From contig NZ_JACJST010000016.1 in assembly GCF_014698305.1 (NCBI RefSeq), positions 1 to 64,000 of the forward strand: a stretch of 64,000 nucleotides of DNA, written 5' to 3'. Below, in pieces: positions 34,476 to 42,988 of this stretch. Source of the DNA: Anabaena lutea FACHB-196. Its GTDB lineage: Bacteria; Cyanobacteriota; Cyanobacteriia; Cyanobacteriales; Nostocaceae. Made by a program: the position numbers and the translations under genes. The notes under the pieces were generated by a model. The model was not told the DNA's origin. It did no database searches and saw only the letters and a list, made by a program, of their open reading frames with translations. Each line of letters starts with the position of its first letter. The first letter of the stretch is position 1.

Positions 34476-36146
34476 TTGATGCCTCACTTTAAATTTTTTT
34501 ATAACCACAAAGCAGATATCCTGCCAACAAAGCTGGTTTTTCCTCAACTAGGCAGATATTCAGATTGGCCTGCCTCAATATTGAGTTTAAGCTTTGCTTT
34601 AGGAATCGTGAGTATAGCACTTTTAAACACAAGTTTTAGCAGCGCCATTGCCCAGATTACCATCTCAGAAGAACGGAAACTTGACAACGAGAAAATACTC
34701 TCTCAGGTTAACGTCCTATTTGTCAACCCAAGTGCTGGAGATGACAAAGTAGGTAATGGTAGCGCGAGCGCTCCTTGGAAGACAATTACCCAAGCCTTAC
34801 AAGTAGCACAGCCTAATAGTCTCATTATCCTCTCGCCAGGTACATACAGTGCCAAAACCGGAGAAGTATTTCCCTTATTCCTCAAACCAGGTGTAGCCAT
34901 TCAAGGAGACATTCGCAACAAAGGCAGAGATATCAAAATTATTGGCGGTGGCGAATACCTCAGTCGTAGCTTTGGTGGTCAAAACGTTACCATTGTTGGT
35001 GCTAACCAAACAAGCTTAACTGGAGTCACTCTCACCAACAGCAATCCCCGTGGATATGGTTTATGGCTGGAATCAACCAATCTCCTAGTTCAGGAAAATA
35101 CATTCACTGCTAATACCCAAGATGGAATTTCCGTCACAGGCAATGCTACACCGACTATTAGCAACAATTATTTTTACCGCAATGGCGCTAATGGGATCAC
35201 TGTGACTGGTAATTCCCGTCCTGAAGTCCTGGAAAATGTCTTTCAACAAACTGGTTTTGGCATTAACATTGCCCAGAATGCTGCTCCCCTCATTATCGGC
35301 AATCAAATTCTCAACAACAGATCAGGAATTATTGCACAAGCCAATACCCGCCCGACTTTGCGGAATAATTTAATTGCAGGCAGTCAAGAAGATGGGTTGG
35401 TCATCATTGCCCAAGCTACACCAGATTTAGGAAACTTCACTGAACCAGGTGGAAATCAATTTCGGAATAACGGTCGCTATGATATTAATGCTAAAGCTGC
35501 CAAGCAGCTAATCTCTGCCCCAGGCAACAACCTAGCCAAAAACCGCATCATTGGCAATGTAGATATTAACGCCAGAACAGCCCCTATAGCCAGAAACTCT
35601 CCACCTGATTCTTTCTCCCTACAGGAAACACCTCAAGGCAGAGAAATTGTCTTTGCTGCCCCCACAATTACCACAACTCCCAATCAGTATTTAGCTATAG
35701 TACCCAGTGACAGAACTACTTCCCCAAACGGTCAACTATCACCAATACCAGCTAATGTGCAAACTTCTTTCCCCAGCAATAATTCCCAGCTAACTACCTC
35801 TGGAGAACAATCAGATACACGGCAATTAAATTATGTGCGAATTGAGCCGGGAGTCATTGAGTTTACTGCACCTCAAGCATCTCTCCCTAACAATTCAGTA
35901 ATAATATCAGCACCTAAACTTTATACAACTACTTCCAGGAGTGTACGTTATCGTGTCATAGTTCCAGTTACAAATAACCAACAGCGAGAAGTAGTGCTTT
36001 CCGTAGCCCCTGATGCTTTTTCCAAAACCTGGCAAGGTCGTAAAGTCATGCAAGTTGGAACTTTTAGTAGTCAAAATAACGCCAGTGAAATGGTGCAAAT
36101 TTTGAGTAGTAAAGGTTTAAAAGCGATTATTCAACCCTTGAATTAA
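34476..36146 (+). CDS. DUF1565 beta-helix protein with C-terminal SPOR-like domain
   Basis: A 556-residue exported protein. Residues about 30-62 are a signal or anchor segment (ILSLSFALGIVSIALLNTSF, then SSAIAQ). About 78-330 form a DUF1565/parallel beta-helix (LFVNPSAGDDKVGNGSASAP, GYGLWLESTN, then repeats such as GNATPTISNNYFYRNGANGI). A Pro/Ser/Thr-rich linker follows, and the last 75 residues (VRYRVIVPVTNNQQREVVLS, then KVMQVGTFSSQNNASEMVQI) resemble a SPOR domain, which binds denuded peptidoglycan. It is paralogous to 37179-39248. Probably a periplasmic or cell-wall protein. Confidence 0.88.
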   Translation: MMPHFKFFYNHKADILPTKLVFPQLGRYSDWPASILSLSFALGIVSIALLNTSFSSAIAQITISEERKLDNEKILSQVNVLFVNPSAGDDKVGNGSASAPWKTITQALQVAQPNSLIILSPGTYSAKTGEVFPLFLKPGVAIQGDIRNKGRDIKIIGGGEYLSRSFGGQNVTIVGANQTSLTGVTLTNSNPRGYGLWLESTNLLVQENTFTANTQDGISVTGNATPTISNNYFYRNGANGITVTGNSRPEVLENVFQQTGFGINIAQNAAPLIIGNQILNNRSGIIAQANTRPTLRNNLIAGSQEDGLVIIAQATPDLGNFTEPGGNQFRNNGRYDINAKAAKQLISAPGNNLAKNRIIGNVDINARTAPIARNSPPDSFSLQETPQGREIVFAAPTITTTPNQYLAIVPSDRTTSPNGQLSPIPANVQTSFPSNNSQLTTSGEQSDTRQLNYVRIEPGVIEFTAPQASLPNNSVIISAPKLYTTTSRSVRYRVIVPVTNNQQREVVLSVAPDAFSKTWQGRKVMQVGTFSSQNNASEMVQILSSKGLKAIIQPLN

Positions 36147-36222
36147 TTCGTAATTCGTAAACAGGGAACAAGGAACAGGGAACAGGGAACAGGTAATTAT
36201 TAATTTTCCTCGCGTCCCCCCA

Positions 36223-36306
36223 TCTCCGCGTCCCCCCATCTCCCCATCTCCCCATCTCCCCATCTCCCCATCTCCCCATCTCCCCATCTCCCCATCTCCC
36301 CATCTC
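36223..36306. repeat. 8-bp minisatellite CCCCATCT
   Basis: About nine tandem CCCCATCT units (clean from 36235 on). The same unit, as AGATGGGG, makes up 44755-44856. It lies between two convergent genes. Confidence 0.85.
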
Positions 36307-36336
36307 CGTGTCCCCTGCACCCTGCCCCCTAAACCA

Positions 36337-37071
36337 TTACACAGCAAATTCCGGCTCTTCTCCTGTCATCGCTTTGAGTTTAGATGTGAAGGATTCAGAG
36401 CGATCGCTCCTTTGGGGCGTAAACTGTCCAATTGGAGGGTTATTAGCATTTTCTGGCAGCTGTTTTAGCTCTTTGGCTGGAATCAAACTCCCCTGAGTCA
36501 TCAGCTTTTGACTAACAGCTGTCGCTAACTGCCTTTTACTTATATCCGTCGCTACTTTAAAAGAAGGAGATGTTAAAACGCGCCCTTCTTGCTCACTATT
36601 TGCTAAAGATTGAGTGGGAAGCTTACTTTCTTGGTAAGCAGTCCCAACTTTAGCAGGAATTAATTGAGCATTTTTTGTTTGTTCAATCGGCGGTGCTTGT
36701 GGTAACTGTGGTAAAACTGGTGGAGATATTTTGGTTAAGCTTTCCGGAAATTTGCTGCAAATCAGGCGTTCAAATTCCATATTGAAATGATAAATCACCT
36801 CTCCCCGCCGGAGCCAAAAAGTTAAAATTTGTTGTACTGATATCGCTTTATAACGACCTTGATACAGTGCTTCGACCACTGCCAAGTGTAACCAATGCAG
36901 TGGGTATTCTCGTCGCCAGCTGTTAATTAATTCACTGGCACTATACCCACTCAGTTCAAAACTATAATGAACTAATAATTTAGCGGCTAATTCTGCGGAC
37001 GTATCTGGGGCTGTTGTTAGCATGGGGCTGTTAGTTCCAGGCAATAGGTATAAATGTTTCACCCATCGCAT
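36337..37071 (-). CDS. Conserved cyanobacterial protein, function unknown
   Basis: A 244-residue protein. Residues 20-105 form a compact helical domain (SGYSASELINSWRREYPLHW, then LHLAVVEALYQGRYKAISVQ and LTFWLRRGEVIYHFNMEFER) that I recall from many cyanobacteria without an assigned role. Residues 110-244 are Pro/Ser/Gln-rich and probably disordered, ending in a short conserved SESFTSKLKAMTGE. No signal peptide. It lies between, and convergent with, the first beta-helix gene and downstream of the second one on the same strand. Confidence 0.8.
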   Translation of the reverse strand: MRWVKHLYLLPGTNSPMLTTAPDTSAELAAKLLVHYSFELSGYSASELINSWRREYPLHWLHLAVVEALYQGRYKAISVQQILTFWLRRGEVIYHFNMEFERLICSKFPESLTKISPPVLPQLPQAPPIEQTKNAQLIPAKVGTAYQESKLPTQSLANSEQEGRVLTSPSFKVATDISKRQLATAVSQKLMTQGSLIPAKELKQLPENANNPPIGQFTPQRSDRSESFTSKLKAMTGEEPEFAV

Positions 37072-37178
37072 CTAGCCTAGCGTCTTTTTGGCTACATGAG
37101 TATTTTCTCATCAGCTGCAAATTTGATAGGCAGTGTTTTTCATTCTACTTGTCAATTGCTAATATGCAAAATAATACC

Positions 37179-39248
37179 TTACGTCAGTCCTATATAGGGT
37201 GAATTAATGGGTTTAGTACGCTTTAAGGCAACTAATGCCTGATATATCATAGCTGCAACTTCCGCCCTTGTGGCATCCCTTGTGGGTGCAAGTAGCTGAG
37301 GATCTGGATAATTCACAATCATTTTCTGTTGGGTGGCAGTGGCGATCGCACTTCGGGCATATTCTGGAATAGACTTTCTATCGCTGTAAGCCAGTGAGAC
37401 ATTATTCTCAGCTGCTGGTAGTCCTAATCCGTTCACCAGGGAAACAATCACCTGTAACCGTTGCACATTCTGATCGGGGCGAAATGTGCGATCGCTAAAT
37501 CCGCTCACAAAACCACCTCTGGCAGCCGTTTGTATGGCTTTAGCTGCCCAAAAATCTGGAGGGACATCAGTAAATTCTGTGGCTTGGCGTTTGGCTATGG
37601 GGTTAAAAGCGGCCGCGACTAAAGCCGTATATTGGGCGCGAGTCATGGGTTTATCTGGTCGATAACTCCCATCTGCAAAACCTTGAGTTAAGCTCATACT
37701 CACTAAGGCACGGATAAATGGTTCTGCCCAGTGTCCTACTAAATCAGAGAAGGAGGGAATCTCTGTTTCTGGTTTGACAATATAAGGAGAAGAGATGGCT
37801 TCTACTGAACCTCTAGCGACTAAAGCCTGATAAATTAAAGCTGTCACCTCAGCACGAGTAATTTCTCGTAATGGTTCTAGTAATCCTGTTTGCGGGTAAT
37901 TAACTACTAATAATTTTTGCGTAGCAACTGTAACTGCATTGATAGCATAACTGGGAATTTGAGCGCGATCGCTATACACTGTTAACCCATTGGGATTGCC
38001 ACCGGTCAATTTTAAACCATTGACAATTGAGACTATTGCCTGAACCTTGGTTAAATTCTGCCCTGGTCGAAATGTCCCGTCGGGAAAGCCACTGAGAAAA
38101 CCCCCATCAACTGCACTGGCAATAGCAACTGCTGCCCAGAAGTCAGTTTTTACATCTTTAAATTTATCTAATTTATTACTAGTCAGTAGTTGAAAAGTTT
38201 TGGTAATTAAAGCCGCATATTGAGCGCGGGTAATTGGTGTGGATGGTTGAAAAGTACCATCAGGAAAGCCGCTAATCAAACCTTTGTTGACTAAGGCTTC
38301 TACAAAAGCCGCCGCCCAATGTCCATCTAAGTCAGAAAAACTGCTGCTAATTCCCACTTGACTGGGCGTTTCTGCTGTGGCAGCGATAAATTTTACCAAT
38401 CCCTTCACCTGACTAGGATTCAACAGATTACCAACAGAAGTTAATGTTTGGGATGATAAATTTTGGACATCAAATTCACCTTGATCCCGAAAAATATTAT
38501 CAGCGGGATCTTGGGCGCTACCTAAGTCAGGAACAGCGTTACCATTCACCAATAAACCACCTTGGCTATTTTTGGTAATCAGATTTCGCCGTAGTACAGG
38601 ACTTGCATCACGAGAAAGTGCGATCGCTATCCGGTTTTCTGAAAGCTTATTATTTGCCAGCAGTGGCGCAGCAAAATCACTAATTGCTATCCCTATAGGG
38701 TTATTTTGAAAACTATTCCGCAGCACTTCCCCCTTGCTATTACGTGCCATCATTAACCCGCTGGACACATTCTGCACAAACACATTATCTAGAATTGCCG
38801 GTTTAGCATTACCAGTCGTAAATATTCCTTCCCTTCCACATTTACTGAAGGTATTATTAGCCAAAGTTGGTGCTGTCGATTCAATCCAAATACCTGTACC
38901 CTTAGAGATAGAATTCGTCACCGTTACACCCAACAGACTGGCATCACCTAGCAACAGCATAGTGATATTTTGCAGACCAAAACTAGGACTTTGATACTCA
39001 CCACCTCCAGTAATCACAATTAAGTTACCTTTGTTAGCTTCGTTACCCACCACTAACATCTGTGTGGGAATAATCAAGGGAAAAACTTCACCACTAGCGG
39101 TGCTGTAAGTTCCTGGTGCTAACTGAATAATGGTAGATGTTGTGGTAGCTTTGAGGGCGCGGGTAATAGTTTTAAAAGGGCTTAACCGGGAGCCTGCATT
39201 AGTATCATTACCTGCCACAGGGTTTATATAGATTGTAGCAACAACCAT
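37179..39248 (-). CDS. DUF1565 beta-helix protein with SLH domains
   Basis: A 689-residue protein. Residues 5-270 form a DUF1565/parallel beta-helix (IYINPVAGNDTNAGSRLSPF, TYSTASGEVFPLIIP, then NAKPAILDNVFVQN). From about 305 come S-layer-homology repeats in two runs: FSDLDGHWAAAFVEALVNKG with ISGFPDGTFQPSTPITRAQY, and FSDLVGHWAEPFIRALVSMS with TQGFADGSYRPDKPMTRAQY, plus the in-between modules. SLH repeats bind cell-wall polymer or outer envelope. The N-terminus MVVATIYINPVAGND has no visible signal peptide, so export is unclear. A tnpB gene lies 61 bp upstream on the same strand. Confidence 0.92.
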   Translation of the reverse strand: MVVATIYINPVAGNDTNAGSRLSPFKTITRALKATTTSTIIQLAPGTYSTASGEVFPLIIPTQMLVVGNEANKGNLIVITGGGEYQSPSFGLQNITMLLLGDASLLGVTVTNSISKGTGIWIESTAPTLANNTFSKCGREGIFTTGNAKPAILDNVFVQNVSSGLMMARNSKGEVLRNSFQNNPIGIAISDFAAPLLANNKLSENRIAIALSRDASPVLRRNLITKNSQGGLLVNGNAVPDLGSAQDPADNIFRDQGEFDVQNLSSQTLTSVGNLLNPSQVKGLVKFIAATAETPSQVGISSSFSDLDGHWAAAFVEALVNKGLISGFPDGTFQPSTPITRAQYAALITKTFQLLTSNKLDKFKDVKTDFWAAVAIASAVDGGFLSGFPDGTFRPGQNLTKVQAIVSIVNGLKLTGGNPNGLTVYSDRAQIPSYAINAVTVATQKLLVVNYPQTGLLEPLREITRAEVTALIYQALVARGSVEAISSPYIVKPETEIPSFSDLVGHWAEPFIRALVSMSLTQGFADGSYRPDKPMTRAQYTALVAAAFNPIAKRQATEFTDVPPDFWAAKAIQTAARGGFVSGFSDRTFRPDQNVQRLQVIVSLVNGLGLPAAENNVSLAYSDRKSIPEYARSAIATATQQKMIVNYPDPQLLAPTRDATRAEVAAMIYQALVALKRTKPINSPYIGLT

Positions 39249-39309
39249 AATTTATAATTTATACTTTGTAATTTATAGTTTATAGTTCCAAAAAGCATAA
39301 ACAAATATC

Positions 39310-40617
39310 TCATGCCATTTGTTTGCCGGGAATAACCCCGACGGGGCGAAATACAACGCCACGCCACTTGCTACAAGTCGGGAAACCCGCCCAACGCAGT
39401 GGCTCCCCTATCCCTAGACTAAAAGCTGTCGGGACTACTTTTCTTAAAATATTCAGACTACCATTGACATCAGCATGAATCAATAAACCATTACCTGCTT
39501 GATAAAGCTTAGTCCTGATTCTACGACCACTAAATTTTACACTGAGCGTAGTCGAAGTGTTAACTTCTTTTGAGGCAGCTTCTCCATAAGTAGGAACAGG
39601 ATCTTGGTCTAAAAAAGAAGCTACAGAAGTGTAAGACTCCTCAGAAACCAATACCTTTATCCCCACTAACTTCGCCTTATAACTCAACTGCTGTACAAAT
39701 CTACTATGAGGAATACAAACAAAGTTTTGATTATTTCTGCTACCCAAATTAGCATTCTGTTTCCAGAATAGATTTTGACCAATTACTAAAGTCCCAATTC
39801 CACACTTCACTAAATGGTCAATAATTAACCGACTGGCTTTATGCAGATAATCATCTACTCGAAAATTCCGTTTTCTAGTTAAACTTTGTAATCGTTTAGA
39901 TGTCTTTTGATGTGCAGGTAGTAAAGATTGTAAATTAGCTTTTCTGTGATTGTAATAACGATTAATTGATTTGACAATCCGCCCAGAAACCAGAACTGGT
40001 AAAAATCCCGGCTGGTTTGATGTTAAAGTTGCTAGATTATCTATTCCTAAATCAATCGCTGCTATGGAATTAGGGTCTAAACAATTATCTATTTCCTCTT
40101 TTTCATAGACAACTTCTACTACATAATGGTCAATTTTTGGGACAATTCTCACTTGATTGAGATTTCTATAGTCTACTTTTGTAGGAATGTGAGTCTGTGT
40201 TTGTGACAAGTGAATCAACCCAGCTTTCATTTTTGGTTTACTCACTGCCTGGGCTGTGTAAACTAATAAATGTCTGCCTTTTTCTTTGTGTTTATATTTG
40301 GGTAATTTCGGTCTGCCTAAAAATTTGGATTTATCTTCTGTGTATGCTTTAATTGCTGCAAAAAAACTTAACCAGTTGCGATGTATTCCTAATAAGACTT
40401 GTTGGGCAACTTTGGCTGGTAAGGCAAGGTATGGTTCTGTAGATTTTAATTGTTTTGCTAAACAATTGTAATCGAGGTATTTTTGAGCAAAAATAAAACT
40501 TTGACGAATATGGAAATTAGCATAATTGTAGAGGTTTTTAGCAGCAAAACATAACTGATCAATCTCCTGATAGTGGGGATGATTTCGTTGAATGATATGC
40601 CGCTCGACCAACTGCAT
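39310..40617 (-). mobile_element. tnpB: TnpB nuclease gene of the IS200/IS605 group, solitary
   Basis: A 435-residue RNA-guided nuclease. RuvC residues are visible: D189 in AIDLGIDNLAT, the glutamate in VSEESYTS (326/327) and D383 in LIHADVNGSLNI. The four-Cys zinc finger between the last two motifs is missing, as in the EESYTS subgroup. Residues 353-360 (NTSTTLSV) are encoded by a dispersed repeat (CACTTCGACTACGCTCAGTG-like) in frame. There is no tnpA nearby, so it is non-autonomous. In relatives the guide (omega) RNA overlaps the 3' end of the gene and runs past it, here toward 39270; the boundary cannot be set by eye. Confidence 0.88.
39538..39561. repeat. Dispersed repeat inside tnpB
   Basis: ACTGAGCGTAGTCGAAGTGT matches the short CACTTCGACT..CTCAGTG element common in Nostocales. 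Translated in frame as NTSTTLSV. Confidence 0.6.
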
Positions 40618-41047
40618 ACACTAGCTACTCTCTGTAGATGTTAGTAAATATATACTAACTTATGTTTCTACTTGTGTCTAATAACATTGTCGCTCATTTC
40701 CTTTTGCACCAGAAAGTCTGTATAAGTGATTTTAGCTGACTTATCGGTAATTAATGACTAGAGAGGACTATATTTGTCTATAAATTCTGCGAAGTTTTAC
40801 AATACTTTATGATTTCTGCTTTCTGCTTTTGGTTTGTGAATACTTCTTTCTTTTATTTCCTTCTTTCTTCTCTTCGCGTCCTTTGCGTCTATCCCTGCGG
40901 GACACTGCGTGTTAGCAGAGCTTTCGCTTTAGCGATACGCGGTTCATTAAATCCAGTATTTTCTGGTAGTGCGCGAAAATCTCTCCACATTTCCTTCAGG
41001 AAAATGTCAATATTGTGGATGTTAAATTGCAACCAACCACAACACCA
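40618..41047. other. Intergenic region ahead of the Gld-like ABC operon
   Basis: Upstream of tnpB and of the ABC genes. Holds AT-rich promoter sequence, then repeat fragments TTCGCGTCCTTTGCGTC and CCCTGCGGGAC with GCTTTAGCGATACGCG. An open frame at 40809-41051 is formed by these repeats. Confidence 0.6.
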
Positions 41048-42052
41048 ATGATAGAAGTTGAACATCTCAGTAAAATCTACGGCTCTACCTCAGCCATCAC
41101 TGATGTCACCTTTAATGTCGAACCAGGAGAAATTTTAGGTTTATTGGGGCCAAATGGCGCAGGGAAAACCACAACCATGCGAATTTTAGCCGGCTATTTA
41201 CCAGCAACCAAAGGTAAAGCCAAAATTGCAGGCTATGATGTCCATGAAAATTCCCTCGCAGTCCGGCAAAAAATCGGCTACTTACCGGAAACACCACCTT
41301 TATACCCCGAAATGACAGTTGAGGGTTTTCTGCACTTTGTAGCCCAAATTAAGGGGGTATCGGCAGGCGATCGCTCTCTCAAAGTCCAAGCCGCCATGCA
41401 ACGCTGCAACTTAGAAGAAAAACGCAAAGTCATAATTCGCAAACTTTCTAAAGGCTATCGTCAAAGAGTTGGCATTGCCCAAGCCATAGTCCACGACCCC
41501 CCAGCGATTATTCTCGACGAACCCACCGTTGGACTTGACCCCCGACAAATCATCGAAGTGCGAAACTTAATCAAAAGCCTGGCCGGAACCCACACAATTA
41601 TTCTCTCAACCCACATTCTCCCAGAAGTAAGCATGACCTGTAACCGCGTTGCCATCATTAATCGCGGTAAAGTCGTAGCCACCAATACCCCAGAAAACCT
41701 GATGACGCAATTGACCGGTGGTTCTGGATATGACCTAGAAATTACAGGAGAAGTGACGCTGGCAAAACAAGTGCTACAAAATGTATCAGGTGTGATTCTG
41801 GTAGAATCAATGCCGACCAGTTATCAAACCCAAACCCAAACCCAAAACCGTGGCCACCTGCGAGTCATATCGCAACCCGGAACCGAACCAGGTCAGAATA
41901 TCGCTGCTGCTTTGATTCGGGGCGGATTCGGTTTATACGAAATGCGTCGTGTCAACGCCACTCTAGAAGATGTCTTTTTGCAACTGACCACAGAAGAAAA
42001 GAATTTACCCCCGGAAGTAGACTCAACAGACACAGAAGGAGAAGCCGCATAG
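41048..42052 (+). CDS. ABC transporter ATPase, GldA-like
   Basis: A 334-residue ATPase. MIEVEHLSKIYGSTSAITDV starts it; Walker A GPNGAGKTT; Q-loop YLPETPPLYPEMT; signature LSKGYRQRVGIA; Walker B PAIILDEPTVGLDP; H-loop STH. The C-terminal 90 residues contain a ferredoxin-like regulatory part with a TQTQTQN repeat. It powers the permease encoded one base downstream. A GTG at 41015 would add 11 residues, but neither start has a good Shine-Dalgarno sequence; ABC homologues begin at the ATG. First gene of the four-gene operon that runs to 45566. Confidence 0.92.
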   Translation: MIEVEHLSKIYGSTSAITDVTFNVEPGEILGLLGPNGAGKTTTMRILAGYLPATKGKAKIAGYDVHENSLAVRQKIGYLPETPPLYPEMTVEGFLHFVAQIKGVSAGDRSLKVQAAMQRCNLEEKRKVIIRKLSKGYRQRVGIAQAIVHDPPAIILDEPTVGLDPRQIIEVRNLIKSLAGTHTIILSTHILPEVSMTCNRVAIINRGKVVATNTPENLMTQLTGGSGYDLEITGEVTLAKQVLQNVSGVILVESMPTSYQTQTQTQNRGHLRVISQPGTEPGQNIAAALIRGGFGLYEMRRVNATLEDVFLQLTTEEKNLPPEVDSTDTEGEAA

Positions 42053-42865
42053 ATGGGTATAGTACTAGCTAATATCATTGCCATTTATCGCCGAGAACTA
42101 CAGAGTTATTTTGTATCGCCCTTAGCTTATGGTATTGCAGCCATCTTTTGGTTTATCTCCGGCTTATTCCTCGTCATGATTTTGCTAGGGCCAGGAGGTA
42201 TTTTGCCCACCGTAGCAGCCTATGACATCCAAGGACAACAATTAGGAGTCCCAGTCCCGCCCATAGATGTTCCTTATGAATTTGTACGGGCATTTTTAGA
42301 CCGCATGGGGTGGCTGTTATTATTTATCCTACCCATACTTTCAATGGGACTTTATGCCGAAGAACGCAAACGGGGAACATTAGAACTATTAGCCACATCA
42401 CCAATTACCAATTGGGCTGTAGCCGTCGGCAAATTATTAGGAGTGCTAACATTTTTGATCACATTGATTTTACCCCTATTAGGATTTGAAGCGATCGCAC
42501 TCAGCAGTTCCAATCCCCCCATGTCACCCATCATTCCCTTACTCGGTCACTTAGGATTAATCTTACTAGCAGCAGCCATATTATCTTTAGGAATGTTTAT
42601 TTCCTCATTAACAGACAGCACAATTTTATCAGCAGTTCTCAGTTTCGCAGTCATGATCTTGCTGTTATCTATTGATGCAATCGCCAAAAACATCCCCGGT
42701 CCCATAGGACAAGCATTAAGTCATCTTTCCCTACTCAAACATTACAACACCCTCGTCCAAGGAATTTTTGACACCAGCGCCTTAATATTATTTACCAGTT
42801 ACATTATATTAGGCATCTTTCTCACAGCCCAATCAATTGATGCACTCCGCTTTCAAAGACAGTAA
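42053..42865 (+). CDS. ABC-2 type permease, GldF-like
   Basis: A 270-residue membrane protein with six hydrophobic helices (for example YGIAAIFWFISGLFLVMILL and LLLFILPILSMGLYAEERKR). The sequence MGLYAEERKRGTLELLATSP is the family's conserved cytoplasmic stretch. Start ATG immediately follows the ATPase stop, so the two are translationally coupled. With the GldG-like protein it should form an exporter of unknown cargo; in Bacteroidetes the GldAFG set supports gliding, but that role is not established for cyanobacteria. Confidence 0.92.
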   Translation: MGIVLANIIAIYRRELQSYFVSPLAYGIAAIFWFISGLFLVMILLGPGGILPTVAAYDIQGQQLGVPVPPIDVPYEFVRAFLDRMGWLLLFILPILSMGLYAEERKRGTLELLATSPITNWAVAVGKLLGVLTFLITLILPLLGFEAIALSSSNPPMSPIIPLLGHLGLILLAAAILSLGMFISSLTDSTILSAVLSFAVMILLLSIDAIAKNIPGPIGQALSHLSLLKHYNTLVQGIFDTSALILFTSYIILGIFLTAQSIDALRFQRQ

Positions 42866-42988
42866 AGGCATAATCTTCCCCACCCAATCACCCATAGACA
42901 TCTACCAAAAAATAATTTCATCCCCATTTCATCTGCGTTTATCTGCGTTTAATTATTCCAGGCCTTATTACAAAATTACAAATAAATA

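Noticed and set aside
40809-41051. 80-codon frame ahead of the ABC operon
   Set aside because: Its middle translates known repeat fragments (CGCGTCCTTTGCGTC, CCCTGCGGGAC), and it ends inside the ATPase gene.
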